This document shows positions 20,952 through 31,959 of a stretch of DNA of 64,000 nt, in pieces. Source of the stretch: Anomaloglossus baeobatrachus (taxonomy: Eukaryota; Chordata; Amphibia; Anura; Aromobatidae). Where the stretch lies: positions 663,453,979 to 663,517,978 of the forward strand of contig NC_134355.1 of assembly GCF_048569485.1 (NCBI RefSeq). The letters run 5' to 3'. The translations under genes and the position numbers were made by a program. How positions within the stretch are numbered: the stretch's first letter is position 1; every line of letters begins with the position of its first letter. The notes beneath the pieces are model-generated. The model did not search any database. It was not told the origin of the DNA and was given only the letters and a program-made list of their open reading frames with translations.

Positions 20952-21389
20952 TGGCTATAAAGGGACCACTAATAAAAAGGTTTGACTTTTAAAATCATCG
21001 ACATTTTCCTTCTTTCCTTCATTAGCGCTCCTTTAGACCGATCCTTTTGTTTTCCCAAGCATAACATATGGGACATAAAGATTTCCCATATTGATAAGCT
21101 CTTAGATGAAAATACGACCTCCAGTGATGAGATGATAACAGCTGACTAGAACGGTTCCCTCATGATCATCAACGTGTTGTTCATGCTGTGTGAAGCTAGA
21201 CCTAGACCCTTTTTTGCAAAATTTCTCTGACATGCTAAATAGAGTGGGGTCTCCAAAGCAGTCCATATTTTCATTGCATACATCTAGGCAAGGCTTTATG
21301 AAAGATGCAGAATTCTACTTTTAACTTCAAATTAAAAAAGTAAAGCTAATACAGAGCTCTAGGCAAACATTGTGTTGCTAAAAGGTATA

Positions 21390-23041
21390 CAGTCAGGGCC
21401 AGAAATATTTGGACAGTGACACAAGTTTTGTTATTTTAGCTGTTTACAAAAACATGTTCAGAAATACAATTATATATATAATATGGGCTGAAAGTGCACA
21501 CTCCCAGCTGCAATATGAGAGTTTTCACATCCAAATCGGAGAAAGGGTTTAGGAATCATAGCTCTGTAATGCATAGCCTCCTCTTTTTCAAGGGACCAAA
21601 AGTAATTGGACAAGGGACTCTAAGGGCTGCATTTAACTCTGAAGGCGTCACCCTCGTTAACCTGTAATCAATGAAGTAGTTAAAAGGTCTGGGGTTGTTT
21701 ACAGGTGTGTGGTTTTGCATTTGGAAGCTGTTGCTGTGACCAGACAACATGCGGTCTAAGGAACTCTCAATTGAGGTGAAGCAGAACATCCTGAGGCTGA
21801 AAAAAAAGAAAAAATCCATCAGAGAGATAGCAGACATGCTTGGAGTAGCAAAATCAACAGTCGGGTACATTCTGAGAAAAAAGGAATTGACTGGTGAGCT
21901 TGGGAACTCAAAAAGGCCTGGGCGTCCACGGATGACAACAGTGGTGGATGATCGCCGCATACTTTCTTTGGTGAAGAAGAACCCGTTCACAACATCAACT
22001 GAAGTCCAGAACACTCTCAGTGAAGTAGGTGTATCTGTCTCTAAGTCAACAGTAAAGAGAAGACTCCATAAAAGTAAATACAAAGGGTTCACATCTAGAT
22101 GCAAACCATTCATCAATTCCAAAATTACACAGGCCTGAGTTAAATTTGTTGAAAAAAACGTCATGAAGCCAGCTCAGTTCTGGAAAAGTATTCTATGAAC
22201 AGATGAGACAAAGATCAACCTGTACCAGAATGATGGGAAGAAAAAAGTTTGGAGAAGAAAGGGAACGGCACATGATCCAAGGCACACCACATCCTCTGTA
22301 AAACATGGTGGAGGCAACGTGATGGCATGGGCATGCATGGCTTTCAATGGCACTGGGTCACTTATGTTTATTGATGACATAACAGCAGACAAGAGTAGCC
22401 GGATTAATTCTGAAGTGTACCGGGATATACTTTCAGCCCAGATTCAGCCAAATGCCGCAAAGTTGATCGGACGGCGCTTCATAGTACAGATGGACAATGA
22501 CCCCAAGCATACAGCCAAAGCTACCCAGGAGTTCATGAGTGCAAAAAAGTGGAACATTCTGCAATGGCCAAGTCAATCACCAGATCTTAACCCAATTGAG
22601 CATGCATTTCACTTGCTCAAATCCAGACTTAAGACGGAAAGACCCACAAACAAGCAAGACCTGAAGGCTGCGGCTGTAAAGACCTGGCAAAGCATTAAGA
22701 AGGAGGAATCCCAGCGTTTGGTGATGTCCATGGGTTCCAGACTTAAGGCAGTGATTGCCTCCAAAGGATTCGCAACAAAATATTGAAAATAAAAATATTT
22801 TGTTTGGGTTTGGTTTATTTGTCCAATTACTTTTGACATCCTAAAATGTGGAGTGTTTATAAAGAAATGTGTACAATTCCTACAATTTCTATCAGATATT
22901 TTTGTTCAAACCTTCAAATTAAACGTTACAATCTGCACTTGAATTCTGATGAAGACGTTTCATTTCAAATCCAATGTGGTGGCATGCAGAGCCCAACTCG
23001 CAAAAATTGTGTCACTGTCCAAATATTTCTGGACCTAACTG
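21390..23041 (+). mobile_element. Tc1 transposon, copy 2
   Basis: It has the same length (1652 bp) and orientation as the copy at 12410-14061 and differs by scattered substitutions only. It is flanked by TA at 21388-21389 and 23042-23043. Left end CAGTCAGGGCCAGAAATATT has three changes from copy 1. Both copies sit in introns of the same P450 gene and are independent insertions, since they share no flanking sequence. Confidence 0.92.
21749..22786 (+). pseudogene. Tc1 transposase with two nonsense changes
   Basis: Aligned without gaps to the intact gene of copy 1 (offset 8980), this frame starts MRSKELSIEV but ends early at 22136-22138 (TGA where copy 1 has AGA, R130). A second TGA at 22196-22198 replaces the Trp just before the first catalytic Asp. 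Downstream the frame is open to the normal stop, including MDNDPKHTA and DLNPIEH. It cannot make an active enzyme, but its ends may still be recognised by the copy 1 product. Confidence 0.9.
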
Positions 23042-23084
23042 TATATGCATAGGGCTACATTAGAAGTCTTCCCCCAAAAGGGAC

Positions 23085-24000
23085 CATCTACTGGTGCATG
23101 TTCTGAATACATTTTCCAGTTTGGGGCTCCCTCTTGTGGTCAGTGATGGTGGTGCAGTTGATGTGTGGAATAAAAACCACACACCTGTGGAAAACTGGCA
23201 ATCAGGGTCAGAGTGGGCTATTTAACTGGGTAGTTTTCTCTTGTTACTTGTCGGTGGTCAATGTCTCCTGTGTTAAGAACATTCTGTAACAAGCTCTGCT
23301 CACTACCAGAACTCCTCTCAGATAAGTGGTCTGTGTACCTCTGCTGTTTGTTTTCCACTTTCTTGTTGTGTTTTCTGCTTTAATACCTATGGTTGATTCC
23401 TATTTAGTCTGTGTGGAGTTCGTGGTGGAATGGGATCATTCCCTGCTGGGAGTGTATGTATACTTAGCTCCATGATTCTGCAAGGTATTGTGTTTATCAT
23501 GCTTGGTATTAATTCAGTTCCTCATCTGTATTAGTGTTTTTGGATCCCAGTAGCATCAGAGTGCTGATACAGTGGGGGAGAGGTTGTGTGACCTCAGGAT
23601 TTTTCCATATCTGAAGTGCTGGCATATATTAGGGTTTTTATAGCTGCAGACAGTTGCTCTTTCCTATCCTTTCTTATAAAGATAGTTTGGGCCTCACCTT
23701 TTCTGAATCTGTCTTTTCTAGCTTTTGTATTGTGTTTTTCTAAATCACCGTAGCCTTTACATGTGGGGGGCCATCTATCTATCTTTGGGGACTGCTCCGA
23801 GGCAGATTATCACTGTGAGATTATTTAGTTCTCCGCCTTTGTCGAGTCGTTAGGTCATTGTAGGCCCGCCCCACGGCTACTTCTAGTTGTGTGTCAGGAT
23901 TTAGGTCTGCAGTCCGTTAAGGTTCCAGCCACTCTGTTACCTTTGGGATTCCGCATTTTTTGATCCTCCTCGGTCCCTGAATCATAATGGGTGCATGACA
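23085..24000 (+). repeat. Possible solo LTR-like repeat
   Basis: A 0.9-kb stretch from TGTTCTGAATACATTTTCC to GGGTGCATGACA has TG...CA ends and the GGGGCTCCCTCTTGTGGTC wording common to amphibian LTRs. No matching target duplication was found and no second copy is in the window, so this is tentative. Considered a fossil if real. Confidence 0.3.
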
Positions 24001-24271
24001 TTATTATAATGGTAGAATTAAGCAAATAGAGGTACATAAAGGCCTCATGTAGATGCAATTTTAAGGACTAGAGATTGGTGAATCTGTTAGAATTCATATG
24101 TACCTAATTCATGGAACTTTTTGATTCACAATTAAGTTTTTCTCCGAGAATTGATTGTCCCTTCCTATGATGATGTTCCACCATCACGTGGCACGGACAC
24201 AACTTTATACCTCACTTTTTTGGGGGGTGGAGACAGTAATGAGAGGTAATATTTAAAGAAGATATGCTTAC

Positions 24272-24434
24272 CATTGTTTTTTGCTAATTTCTTAGTCAAA
24301 GGAGCTTCAGGTCGGTTAGAAAATACATCAGCATGGTTGATAAGCGCTTCCTTAACAGCATCAAATCCACAGAGAACAACTATTTTTGTCATGCCTATCT
24401 CGACACTGAAGACCGGGCCGTATGTCTTAGAAAG
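24272..24434 (-). CDS. CYP2-family P450 gene, exon 2
   Basis: The exon is 163 nt, the invariant CYP2 exon 2 length, entering in phase 0 and leaving in phase 1. It encodes residues 59-112: LSKTYGPVFSVEIG, the B-helix segment VVLCGFDAVKEALINHADVF and SNRPEAPLTKKLAKNN. The acceptor (GTTCACAG) is at 24435-24436 and the donor (AATG|GTAAG) at 24270-24271. A solo LTR begins 62 bp upstream of this exon (24496), inside the region where the branch point of intron 1 would lie. Confidence 0.94.
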
Positions 24435-24495
24435 CTGTGAACACAAGATATATAATGATTAACCCTCCTGACATGTCTCTTTAAGAAAGTGCTTA

Positions 24496-25636
24496 TGTGA
24501 CGCCCTGGACTAGCCACGTAGTCACAGGTAGGCCCTTGCACAAACACCCGTCCCCTAAAAAGGTGTCACCAGCCAACCCTTAAAACCCTAGTCACCTCCC
24601 TCAGGGTTTGATGTTCACACCAGGGGGTGGAGCCAGGCAGTTGTCCACGCCCACAGAGGAGTTCACAGGCCCTGAGGCAGGAAGAACCAGTTAGTCTGAG
24701 ATAAGTTTTGAGTGTGCAGGAGTCAAGTTCAAGTGCAGAGGCAGACCTGTGCCCAGGTCTTCCCCAGTCTAACTCCAGGTGTCTGGGTCAGAGCCCTGTT
24801 ACCTCTGGCTAGGAGGCATACGGTGGCCTCAGCCTGCAGGAGCCGGGAAGATGACCAGGTGAAACCATAAGGGACCGGGACAGGGTAGTGGCCTGATGGG
24901 ACCGAACCGGGGAACCGACCGGAATCCGGAGTACAGTGGGGGTACTCAGACCCTGAAACGTGGTCCCGAAACTACTGGACCCTGTTAATTAACTGATTGA
25001 GGTCTGGACTTTAGGTCCTTTCCCACCCAAGTCGTGAAAGAAGACAACAGCCCACTGAGGGGGATAAATGCCACCGCCCAGGCTTAGAGATCCCACGGGC
25101 CAGCGACTGAGGGCAAAAGGGCTCTCCTGACACACAACGCCGGGGAACAGGACTCCCGTAGCTGAAGCATGGGTGTCCAACTACAAAGAAGGTGCAGGAG
25201 AAAGGCAGAGACCACCAACCCGACTGGGGGACCAGACGCAGCCGGCTGCGGGCACCGACCACCATCTTTTTGGTTTACCAGAGACTACTGTGCATCTTTA
25301 ATAGTGAGTATGACTGTGCCCTCGGGCCGCGCATCGCCCTGCACTGCTAAGCACCAACACATCACACCAAACGGGTCCCGGGGCCATCACCCCTGCCCAC
25401 AGAGGGGTTAACATTAAAGCTGCACAACATCTCCGCCGGGGTGCCTAGTCAACAGCAGCGGTGGTGCCCACATTCACCACAACCCGTGGGTGGCATCACG
25501 AACTCTAATCTAAAACCACGGCCTCGGCCGTAACCCTAAACCCCCTTCAAAGCGCCAGCCCCTTTCAGAGCGAAGTGACCCCGTATCCGAGCCCGTATCC
25601 GAGTGGCTCAGCTGCAGCCGAGCGTGGGGCGGTACA
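24496..25636 (+). mobile_element. Solo LTR, 1141 bp, TSD CTTA
   Basis: Fossil of an LTR retrotransposon reduced to one LTR. It starts TGTGACGCCCTGGACTAGCC and ends GGGGCGGTACA (TG...CA) and is flanked by CTTA at 24492-24495 and 25637-25640. A sister of almost the same length is at 38928-40069; shared blocks include CACACCAGGGGGT and GAGGAGTTCACAG. A 4-bp duplication suggests the Ty3/gypsy class. It lies in intron 1 of the P450 gene in antisense orientation. Confidence 0.85.
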
Positions 25637-26102
25637 CTTATAGTCCAGAAGCAATGTAGATTCTGGAATATCTGATCATAGAATTCTGGCTCTGTCAGCA
25701 CTGATCGGATGATATCAGACTGTGATGGGACACACCCTTAACTGTTAACACCCGATTATCAATTTTGTTAACATAGTTCTAGGAGGAATAACAAAGTAAC
25801 GGAATAACACAAGGTTCTAAATTATCTAGAATACAGCTAGGCAAGTCATGTCATTATTAATACTGTAAGCATAATGTAGGGCTTGGAAATGGCTTTCTAG
25901 GAATCATTGTTTTCAAATTCCTAATTTTACAATGAGTGAAAAAAATAAGTTACAAAACTACAATGTGTCGCTCTCTCTTATCATCTGCTGCAAAGGGGAC
26001 TAGTTTTGGCCTACTTGCTTTTGGAATGCCCAAATTAGTTGTGTCATAAATAGAGGTGAGCGCATCTTTTGAAATTTACATCTGCCAAATTTTCCATCCA
26101 AA

Positions 26103-29100
26103 TTAGAAAAGAAATAAAAAGAGCAGAGGTGAGAAAAAGAGAAATAACTGACCATCCCTGTGCAAGGTATGAAAATCGAACCTGGCAAAGAACAAGGACC
26201 ACCTGGCTTGCCGTGGGTTCAGTCGCTGGGCGGACCGCAGGTATTCCAGGTTCTTGTGGTCCGTGTAAATGATCACGGGGTACACTGCTCCCTCCAGAAG
26301 GTAGCGCCATTCCTCCAGAGCCAGTTTGACTGCTAATAGCTCTCGGTCACCGATGGTGTAGTTGCGTTCAGGCGCTGAGAAGCTCTTGGAGTAGAAACCG
26401 CAAGTAACCATTTTTTCGGAGGAGGACTTCTGCATGAGCACTGCTCCGGCTCCCGAGGAGGAGGCATCCACCTCCAAGGTGAACTGTCGGTTTAACTCAG
26501 GACGGTGGAGCACAGGGGAAGAAGCAAATGCCTGTTTCAGGGAGCCAAACGCGGCATCGGCCGCAGGTGACCAGTCCTTTGGATTAGCCCCCTTCTTGGT
26601 CAAGGCGGAGTAATGGCGACGGTAATAGTTTGCGAATCCCAGAAAGCGTTGGATTGCCTTCAGTCCGGAAGGAGGGGCCAGTTGAGAATGGAAGAGAACT
26701 TCTCCGGGTCCATCTGCAGACCGGTATCGGAGATAACGTAACCCAGGAAGGGAAGAGAAGACTGCTTGAAGACACACTTCTCGTACTAGGCGTACAGACG
26801 ATTCTCTCTCAGTCTTTGTAGTACCAGCTGCACGTTCTCTCTGTGGGTCTGGAGGTCCGGAGAGAAGACCAGGATATCATCAAGATACACCACCACACAG
26901 ACGTGGAGAAGGTCCCGGAACACGTCGTTCACCAATTCCTGAAAGACTGCTGGTGCGTTACACAGGCCGAAGGGCATCACACAGTATTCATAGTGCCCAT
27001 CGCGAGTATTGAATGCGGTCTTCCATTCGTCCCCAGAGCGGATGCGGACCAGGTTGTAGGCACCCCGAAGATCCAACTTGGTAAACACACGAGCTCCTCT
27101 AAGCCGATCAAACAATTCGGGGATGAGCGGCAGGGGGTATTTATTTTTCACGGTGATTTGGTTCAATCCCCGGTAGTCAATGCATGGGCGTAGGTCGCCC
27201 TCTTTCATCTTAACGAAGAAGAAGCCTGCTCCCGCAGGAGAGGAGGATCTCCGAATGAATCCCTTTGCCAGGTTCTCCGTGATGTAGGCAGACATGGCCC
27301 TTGTTTCAGCAGTAGACAGCGGATATATCCGTCCTCGAGGTGGTGTAGTTCCCGGGAGTAGGTCGATGGCACAGTCATAAGGACGATGTGGAGGAAGTAC
27401 CTCTGACTCCTTTTTATCAAAGACGTCCGCGAAGGACCAATAGGCCGAGGGCAGTCCCGGTAGGGACTCCGGAACCGGAGGTCGTCGGATGGGCTGTATA
27501 GTCTTCAGACAGTTCTCGTGGCAAGAGGAGCCCCATCAGGTGACTTCACCAGTACACCAGCTGACTGACGGTTCGTGTGTCCGTAACCAGGGGAGTCCCA
27601 GCAGGATTTGATGAGACATGTGTGGGAGGACGTAGAGAGCGATGTTCTCGGTGTGCAGGGCACCGATACGTAGTTCCACCGGCTTGGTGATCCACGAGAT
27701 GGTGTCAGAGAGGGGTCTCCCATCTACAGAGGCAATCACGAGGGGTTTGTCGAGTGGAGTAACAGGCACCTGGTACTTGTCCACCGTGGCCTGCTGGATG
27801 AAATTGCCTGCTGCCCCGGAATCGAGGTACGCCTCGGCCGTGAACCGCGTCTCTCCCGTTGTCACTTGAACAGTCCACGTAACCGGGTCTGAGAGAGTCC
27901 CAGCACCTAGGGTGGCCTCTCCTACCAGCCCTAGGCTTTGGAGTTTCCCGGCCTCTCTGGACAGGAGCGTAGAAGGTGTGTGCCCTCTCCGCAGTAGAAG
28001 CAGAGGCCCTTGGCGAGCCGTTCTGCTCGGCGTTGTTCGGACTGCCGCAAACGGTCAATCTGCATGGGCTCGTGGACAGAGACACCAGACGACGCTGACT
28101 GAAGTACGGCGGGCTTCTGCGGAGGAGAGGAATGCCGTATCGGACGTCTCTCATGGGACACCTCTTTGGATCGTTCCTGGAATCTGAGGTCCACGCGGGT
28201 GGCTAGTGCGATCAGGGCATCCAGGGTGGAAGGAACATCGCGGCCTGCCAGCTCGTCCTTAATACGGCTGGAGAGTCCTTCCCAGAAGGCGGCGGTGAGG
28301 GCTTCATTGTTCCACCCCAATTCTGAGGCCAAAGTGCGGAAGCGGATGGCATACTGCCCCACCGTCATGGTCCCCTGACGTAGCCTGAGGAGTGATGAGG
28401 CAGATGCAGCGGCACGTCCGGGTTCGTCAAAGGTGTTTCTAAATGCCTGCAGGAAGTCCTGGATGTTAGTGGTCACAGGGTCCTCCTTTTCCCACAAGGG
28501 GTTCATCCAGGCCAGTGCCTCACCCTCTAGATGGGACATCAGAAACGCCACCTTGGCTTGGTCGGAGGCAAACAAGTGCGGAAGCAGCTTGAAATGGAGG
28601 GAGCACTGGTTTAAGAATCCTCTGCAGGTCTTGGGATCTCCGGCATATCGGGGTGGAGAGACCAGGCGGAGTTTAGAAGCTTCCGAGGTAGCCGCCACAG
28701 GAACCGTGGCCGTGGACTGTGCAGTAGTAACCTGAGATGCCAGGGACATGGCAGATGCTTGCAGCGTGTTCAGGCGGGTATCCACAGAGGACATGAAGGC
28801 CAGCATGCGGGACTGGGTCTCGCGCTGTCGTACGAGTTCCTGCTGCAGGGTGCCCAGCTGGGCCGCTAGTGCTTCGGCGGGATCCATGGCCTGTTCTTAC
28901 TGTTAGGACCAGGTGGACGGGCAGACCCAGGAGGTGGATCCACTGGGCTGAACACCTCACCGAGGGCAAGGTGCCCGGAAGCCGGAGCACTACGGGTAGC
29001 AGGACAGTCCGTTCAGAGGAGTGTAGAAGTCCCTGGGACCATGGAGTCACTGAAGGTAGTCCGGGTGACGGAGCTCAGGTTCGGAGGCCAAGATGATGTC

Positions 29101-29280
29101 AGGCAGAGTCCGGAACCAACGGAGCGAGAAGACGGGTCACCACAGGGATCGGAGATGGTATGAACTTGACGGGATGGCAGACCGTCACCGTTCGGGGTTC
29201 GGGTATCGTCAGAACCGGTTGGTGAGGCAGGAGCAGCTCTAGGAGAGAGATAGGTAAGTATACCACAAGACACAAGGAGA
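26103..29280 (-). mobile_element. Ty3/gypsy internal region, broken copy
   Basis: Fossil LTR retrotransposon read on the minus strand. Parts in order: leader and possible LTR sequence with a TATATA box around 29340, gag at 28887-27931 with a C-terminal zinc knuckle, aspartic protease near 27865-27536 (DSGAAGNF), reverse transcriptase at 27295-26786 ([11 protein letters not shown]) and an RNase H part at 26777-26103 (GDRELLAVKLALEEW). No integrase or second LTR was seen. It is broken, with several breaks across pol; divergence suggests middle age. Located in intron 1 of the P450 gene. Confidence 0.88.
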
Positions 29281-29426
29281 CCTGACTCCTAGCTTAGCAA
29301 AACACGAAGAACAGGCCCCGCCCACTTGGAAAGGATCCCCCTATATACCCTGTACCTGATTCTTCAATATCCTGTTGGAGGACACTAGCCCTTTAAGAGA
29401 AGGTCAATGACCGCGCGCGCGCCCTA

Positions 29427-29760
29427 ATGCGCATGGGCGAGGCCCGGGTGCCAGAAGCCAGAGCAGGGAGCGGTGAACAGGAGGCAGGAGAGCCGGGCTG
29501 GAGCAGAGCTGCCGACGGGCGCCGGGAGCGGGGACCGGGCCGCCTGGGGACCGCAGGTGATGGGGCCTGGAGGCTGTGGAGCGGGGGACGCCTGGCAGAG
29601 GAGCCGGGGAGCGAGGCAGGGGAGCCGGGGAGCGAGGCAGGGGAGCCGGGGAGCGTGGCAGGGGAGCCGGGGAGCGTGGCAGGGGAGCCGGAGAGCATGG
29701 CAGGGGACCCGGGGAGCATGACAAAATCCTTCAGGAACATTTTTTGGTCCTTTGTTTCCT
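29427..29760 (+). repeat. 21-bp GC-rich minisatellite in CpG-rich DNA
   Basis: The unit GAGCCGGGGAGCGAGGCAGG (21 bp with the next G) is repeated about six times at 29597-29722. Because 21 is divisible by three, several frames on both strands stay open, with GEPGSEA-like repeats. Base bias and the repeat explain these frames. The surrounding 300 bp is GC-rich and may be part of the retroelement leader next to it. Confidence 0.8.
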
Positions 29761-30490
29761 GCTGCGCAGCATGCATCGGTGTGTGTGACACCGTTACAAT
29801 GACATCGTTAGCGACTTAGAACCCAACCCATAGGCGTGCTATAGCATTCTTTTTCCCGCCCCCTTACCTCCGATTGGTGGTCGCTGTTGCGTTCTGATTG
29901 AGTGGCTTTCACTGAAAAGAAGACAAATTTAGCGCTTCCGTCCTTTGTTTCAAAGCTACCTTGTTCCTGAGTGTGCTGGTTTGCGGATCATTAGAGAGTT
30001 CTCCAGTCTGCAATACTATAAAGCCTATACTGTAAGCATCATTTGATGGAAGCTGTATTGATTCTGTATAGATAAACCAGTATGGAGTCGCCGCAGAGAA
30101 CTCTACAAAGATCCGCTAAGCAACAGAAGCTCAGGAACAAAGGATATACAAGCGCAACTTTTGCCAATCTTTCCAAGCTCGGGGTCGCCAATAAGAATGC
30201 ACTAGCGATCACCAGTCGGAGCTGAGGGGGGCGTGTAAAAAGGACACCTAGGTGGCTTCAGCGCCAAACACCACGCCCCTAACAGGTGTGAGTCGTCAAA
30301 TAGCTGCTGTGTGACACGTCCCCAATGATCAGCGAGGTCGTTATGCAGGTCTGTATCGCTGCTGCGTTGTTGGCCAGATCTGCCTGTTTGACAGCTCACC
30401 AGCGACTGTTTAGAGACTTTCCAGCGATCCTGGCCAGGTCGGGATCGCTGGTGAGATCTCTAGAAAGTCTCAGTGTGTAAAGGGGTCTTA
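29740..30490. repeat. MITE-like GC-rich repeat
   Basis: Blocks such as GTGTGTGACACCGTTACAATG on the left and CCAGCGATCCTGGCCAGGTC ... TCTCAGTGTGTAAAGGGG on the right resemble the GACGTCGCTG family ends and interior. An internal GATCTGCCTGTTTGACAGCT also occurs near 9098. Borders are not clear, and no gene was recognised. Confidence 0.4.
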
Positions 30491-30737
30491 TCAGTTTAAA
30501 TTCCCAAATTTTCTATCTCTGTCGTCTTTAAAATTACCTTTCAGTATTGATACTTTTAAATCTGGTATACTGTCCACCAGAAGAACTTCAGAAGTGATCT
30601 TCCAACTCATCTGCATTTCTAACAAAAACCTTAATGTGATTTCCTTGGCTTATCTTTAGGAGGCATCATCTTTCCCATGTCCTGTTGTAACATTCATTTA
30701 AATGTTATTTTGTCTCAGTAATTAATTTGTAATTTTG

Positions 30738-30775
30738 CCTGAAGAAGGAGCCTTGGTGTTCTGAAAGCTGCTAAT
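30738..30775 (+). ncRNA. Worn hammerhead-like motif
   Basis: The stretch CCTGAAGAAGGAGCC, then TTGGTGTTCTGAAAGCTGC, keeps the order CUGANGA-A-stem-GAAA but the stem pairs poorly and the 3' palindrome is lost. Probably the degraded 3' end of a Penelope-like relic; weakest member of the set. Confidence 0.2.
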
Positions 30776-30905
30776 ATAATTTTTCTGGTTAGCCTATAAA
30801 GGTATCACTCCTAAAATACTATTGTCATTCTTGGGACATAGTATTTCAATTGATTTTTCTGGCTAATACGGTACCACAATATTACCTTGTATTGCAGATT
30901 CTTAC

Positions 30906-31079
30906 CTCCATGAAAGTTTTGTAAGGTTTGGACATGTCCAATGTAAGAGCATTTCCAATGATCGGTAAAGGTTTTGGTCCGGGTGGAAAATTTTTGTAAT
31001 TTCCTTTGTTCTGCTTCATAAAAGCATTTGCTAAAAATAAGATGACAACGATGGAGAGGAGAACTGTGACCAGATCCAT
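30906..31079 (-). CDS. CYP2-family P450 gene, exon 1 (start)
   Basis: The first coding exon, 174 nt, encodes residues 1-58. The start at 31079 is chosen because it gives the expected N-terminal ER anchor (hydrophobic residues 3-18), a short basic linker (KQNKGNYK) and the proline-rich hinge FPPGPKPLPIIGN at 31-43. It ends FME|GTAAG in phase 0, the CYP2 standard. The product would be a microsomal monooxygenase facing the cytosol, taking electrons from P450 reductase; substrate unknown. Wording in exons 3 and 6 is nearest to CYP2K. The six exons together give 322 residues without stop or frameshift; the remaining third lies off the left edge. Confidence 0.93.
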
Positions 31080-31144
31080 GATGAACGCAAGTTCTGTAAA
31101 ATGTAGGAAAAGAAGAGAGGACATGGGTGATACTTCTGTACAGA

Positions 31145-31152
31145 TATTTATA
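31145..31152 (-). promoter_or_regulatory. Candidate TATA box of the P450 gene
   Basis: TATAAATA on the minus strand lies about 70 nt upstream of the start codon. A start of transcription 25-30 nt further on would leave a 5' leader of about 40 nt, usual for CYP2 genes. No other core element was confirmed. Confidence 0.45.
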
Positions 31153-31269
31153 GAACAACTGTCCTTCAAATAATTTTGAACAATCTAAAAGTATCCCTTT
31201 AAATTTCTACATTTTGTTATTAATTGTTATTGTTTATTCATTGCTATGATTCAATAAAAAAAAATAAAG

Positions 31270-31410
31270 CAACAACGCATGCAAGGAGTTTGTGTGTTCT
31301 CCCCGTGTTTGTGTGGGTTTCTCCCAGGTTCTCCGGTTTCCTCCCACACTGCAAAAACATACTGATAGGGAATGTAGATTGTCAGCCCCAATCAACAATT
31401 TTTATATAGA
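31270..31410 (+). repeat. SINE tail, partial copy
   Basis: The segment CATGCAAGGAGTTTGTGTGT, CTCCCCGTGTTTGTGTGGGT, TTCCTCCCACACTGCAAAAA matches the body of the SINE at 42562-42782 but lacks its tRNA-like head. It lies some 200 bp upstream of the P450 start codon. Confidence 0.65.
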
Positions 31411-31536
31411 TACTGACTGCTCTAAAAATCAGTATTAATCTAATTAATACATACATACAATTACATTTTTATATAAAAGTAGATTTGTACTGATAGCTCC
31501 TCTTTAAAATTTACAATTTAATATCTCTACAACAGA

Positions 31537-31720
31537 GAGGAGAAATTAAAGCACCACTCCAGTGGTTGTTTTTTTCTTGCACTGTTGGGGTAGTGCTTTA
31601 AATGTAAGTCTCTCGCCCCCTGTTATATGCTCACCTTCTGCCGTAATTTGTTTTCCAGCATTGCTCTGGTTGGTCACCTGCGATTAGTCACCTGCCAGCA
31701 GCTCCAGTGTTTCACGAGGT
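31537..31720. repeat. Dispersed GCACCACT repeat copy
   Basis: It begins TTAAAGCACCACTCCAGTGG and continues to a GTTATATGCTCACCTTCTG block. An inverted relative ends ACTGGAGCGGTGCTTTAAA near 36165. Likely a short non-autonomous DNA element; termini only partly visible. Confidence 0.45.
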
Positions 31721-31959
31721 CACAGCTAGTGATAAGGGAGCACTAAAATGCTCGCGTGCTCGGTACTCAAATAAAGCAGGTTGGATACTTGGATGAGCTC
31801 AACTTGAATAACGAGTATAATTGAAGTAAATGAAAGATCCTAACAGGAGGACGTGGGGTATAGGAAAATCACTAAATTGGATAGAAATGGCACTCAAATA
31901 GAATGGGAACAGCATGAGGAAGACGACTGGATGCATCTCTGGCTCCAAGCTTGCTGCTG

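Larger units (their letters stand above)
19387..21059 (+). mobile_element. Penelope-like element relic, 12-bp duplication
   Basis: The stretch is bounded by the direct repeat CATAACATATGG at 19375-19386 and 21060-21071, which I read as a 12-bp target duplication. The left part encodes a GIY-YIG nuclease end; the right part (20381-21059) is 3' non-coding with an ATT microsatellite and a hammerhead-like motif at 20914-20951. It is heavily 5' truncated (no reverse transcriptase) and is interrupted by a second element at 19735-20366. Presence of a GIY-YIG endonuclease and a hammerhead motif together is a known signature of Penelope-like elements. Confidence 0.75.

Noticed and set aside
23085-24000. 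Definite solo LTR
   Set aside because: Ends look LTR-like but no matching target duplication flanks them; kept only as a low-confidence repeat.
29427-29819. GEPGSEA-repeat protein like a collagen or low-complexity gene
   Set aside because: Open frames exist on both strands because of a 21-bp GC-rich minisatellite; no domain, splice signal or start context supports a gene.
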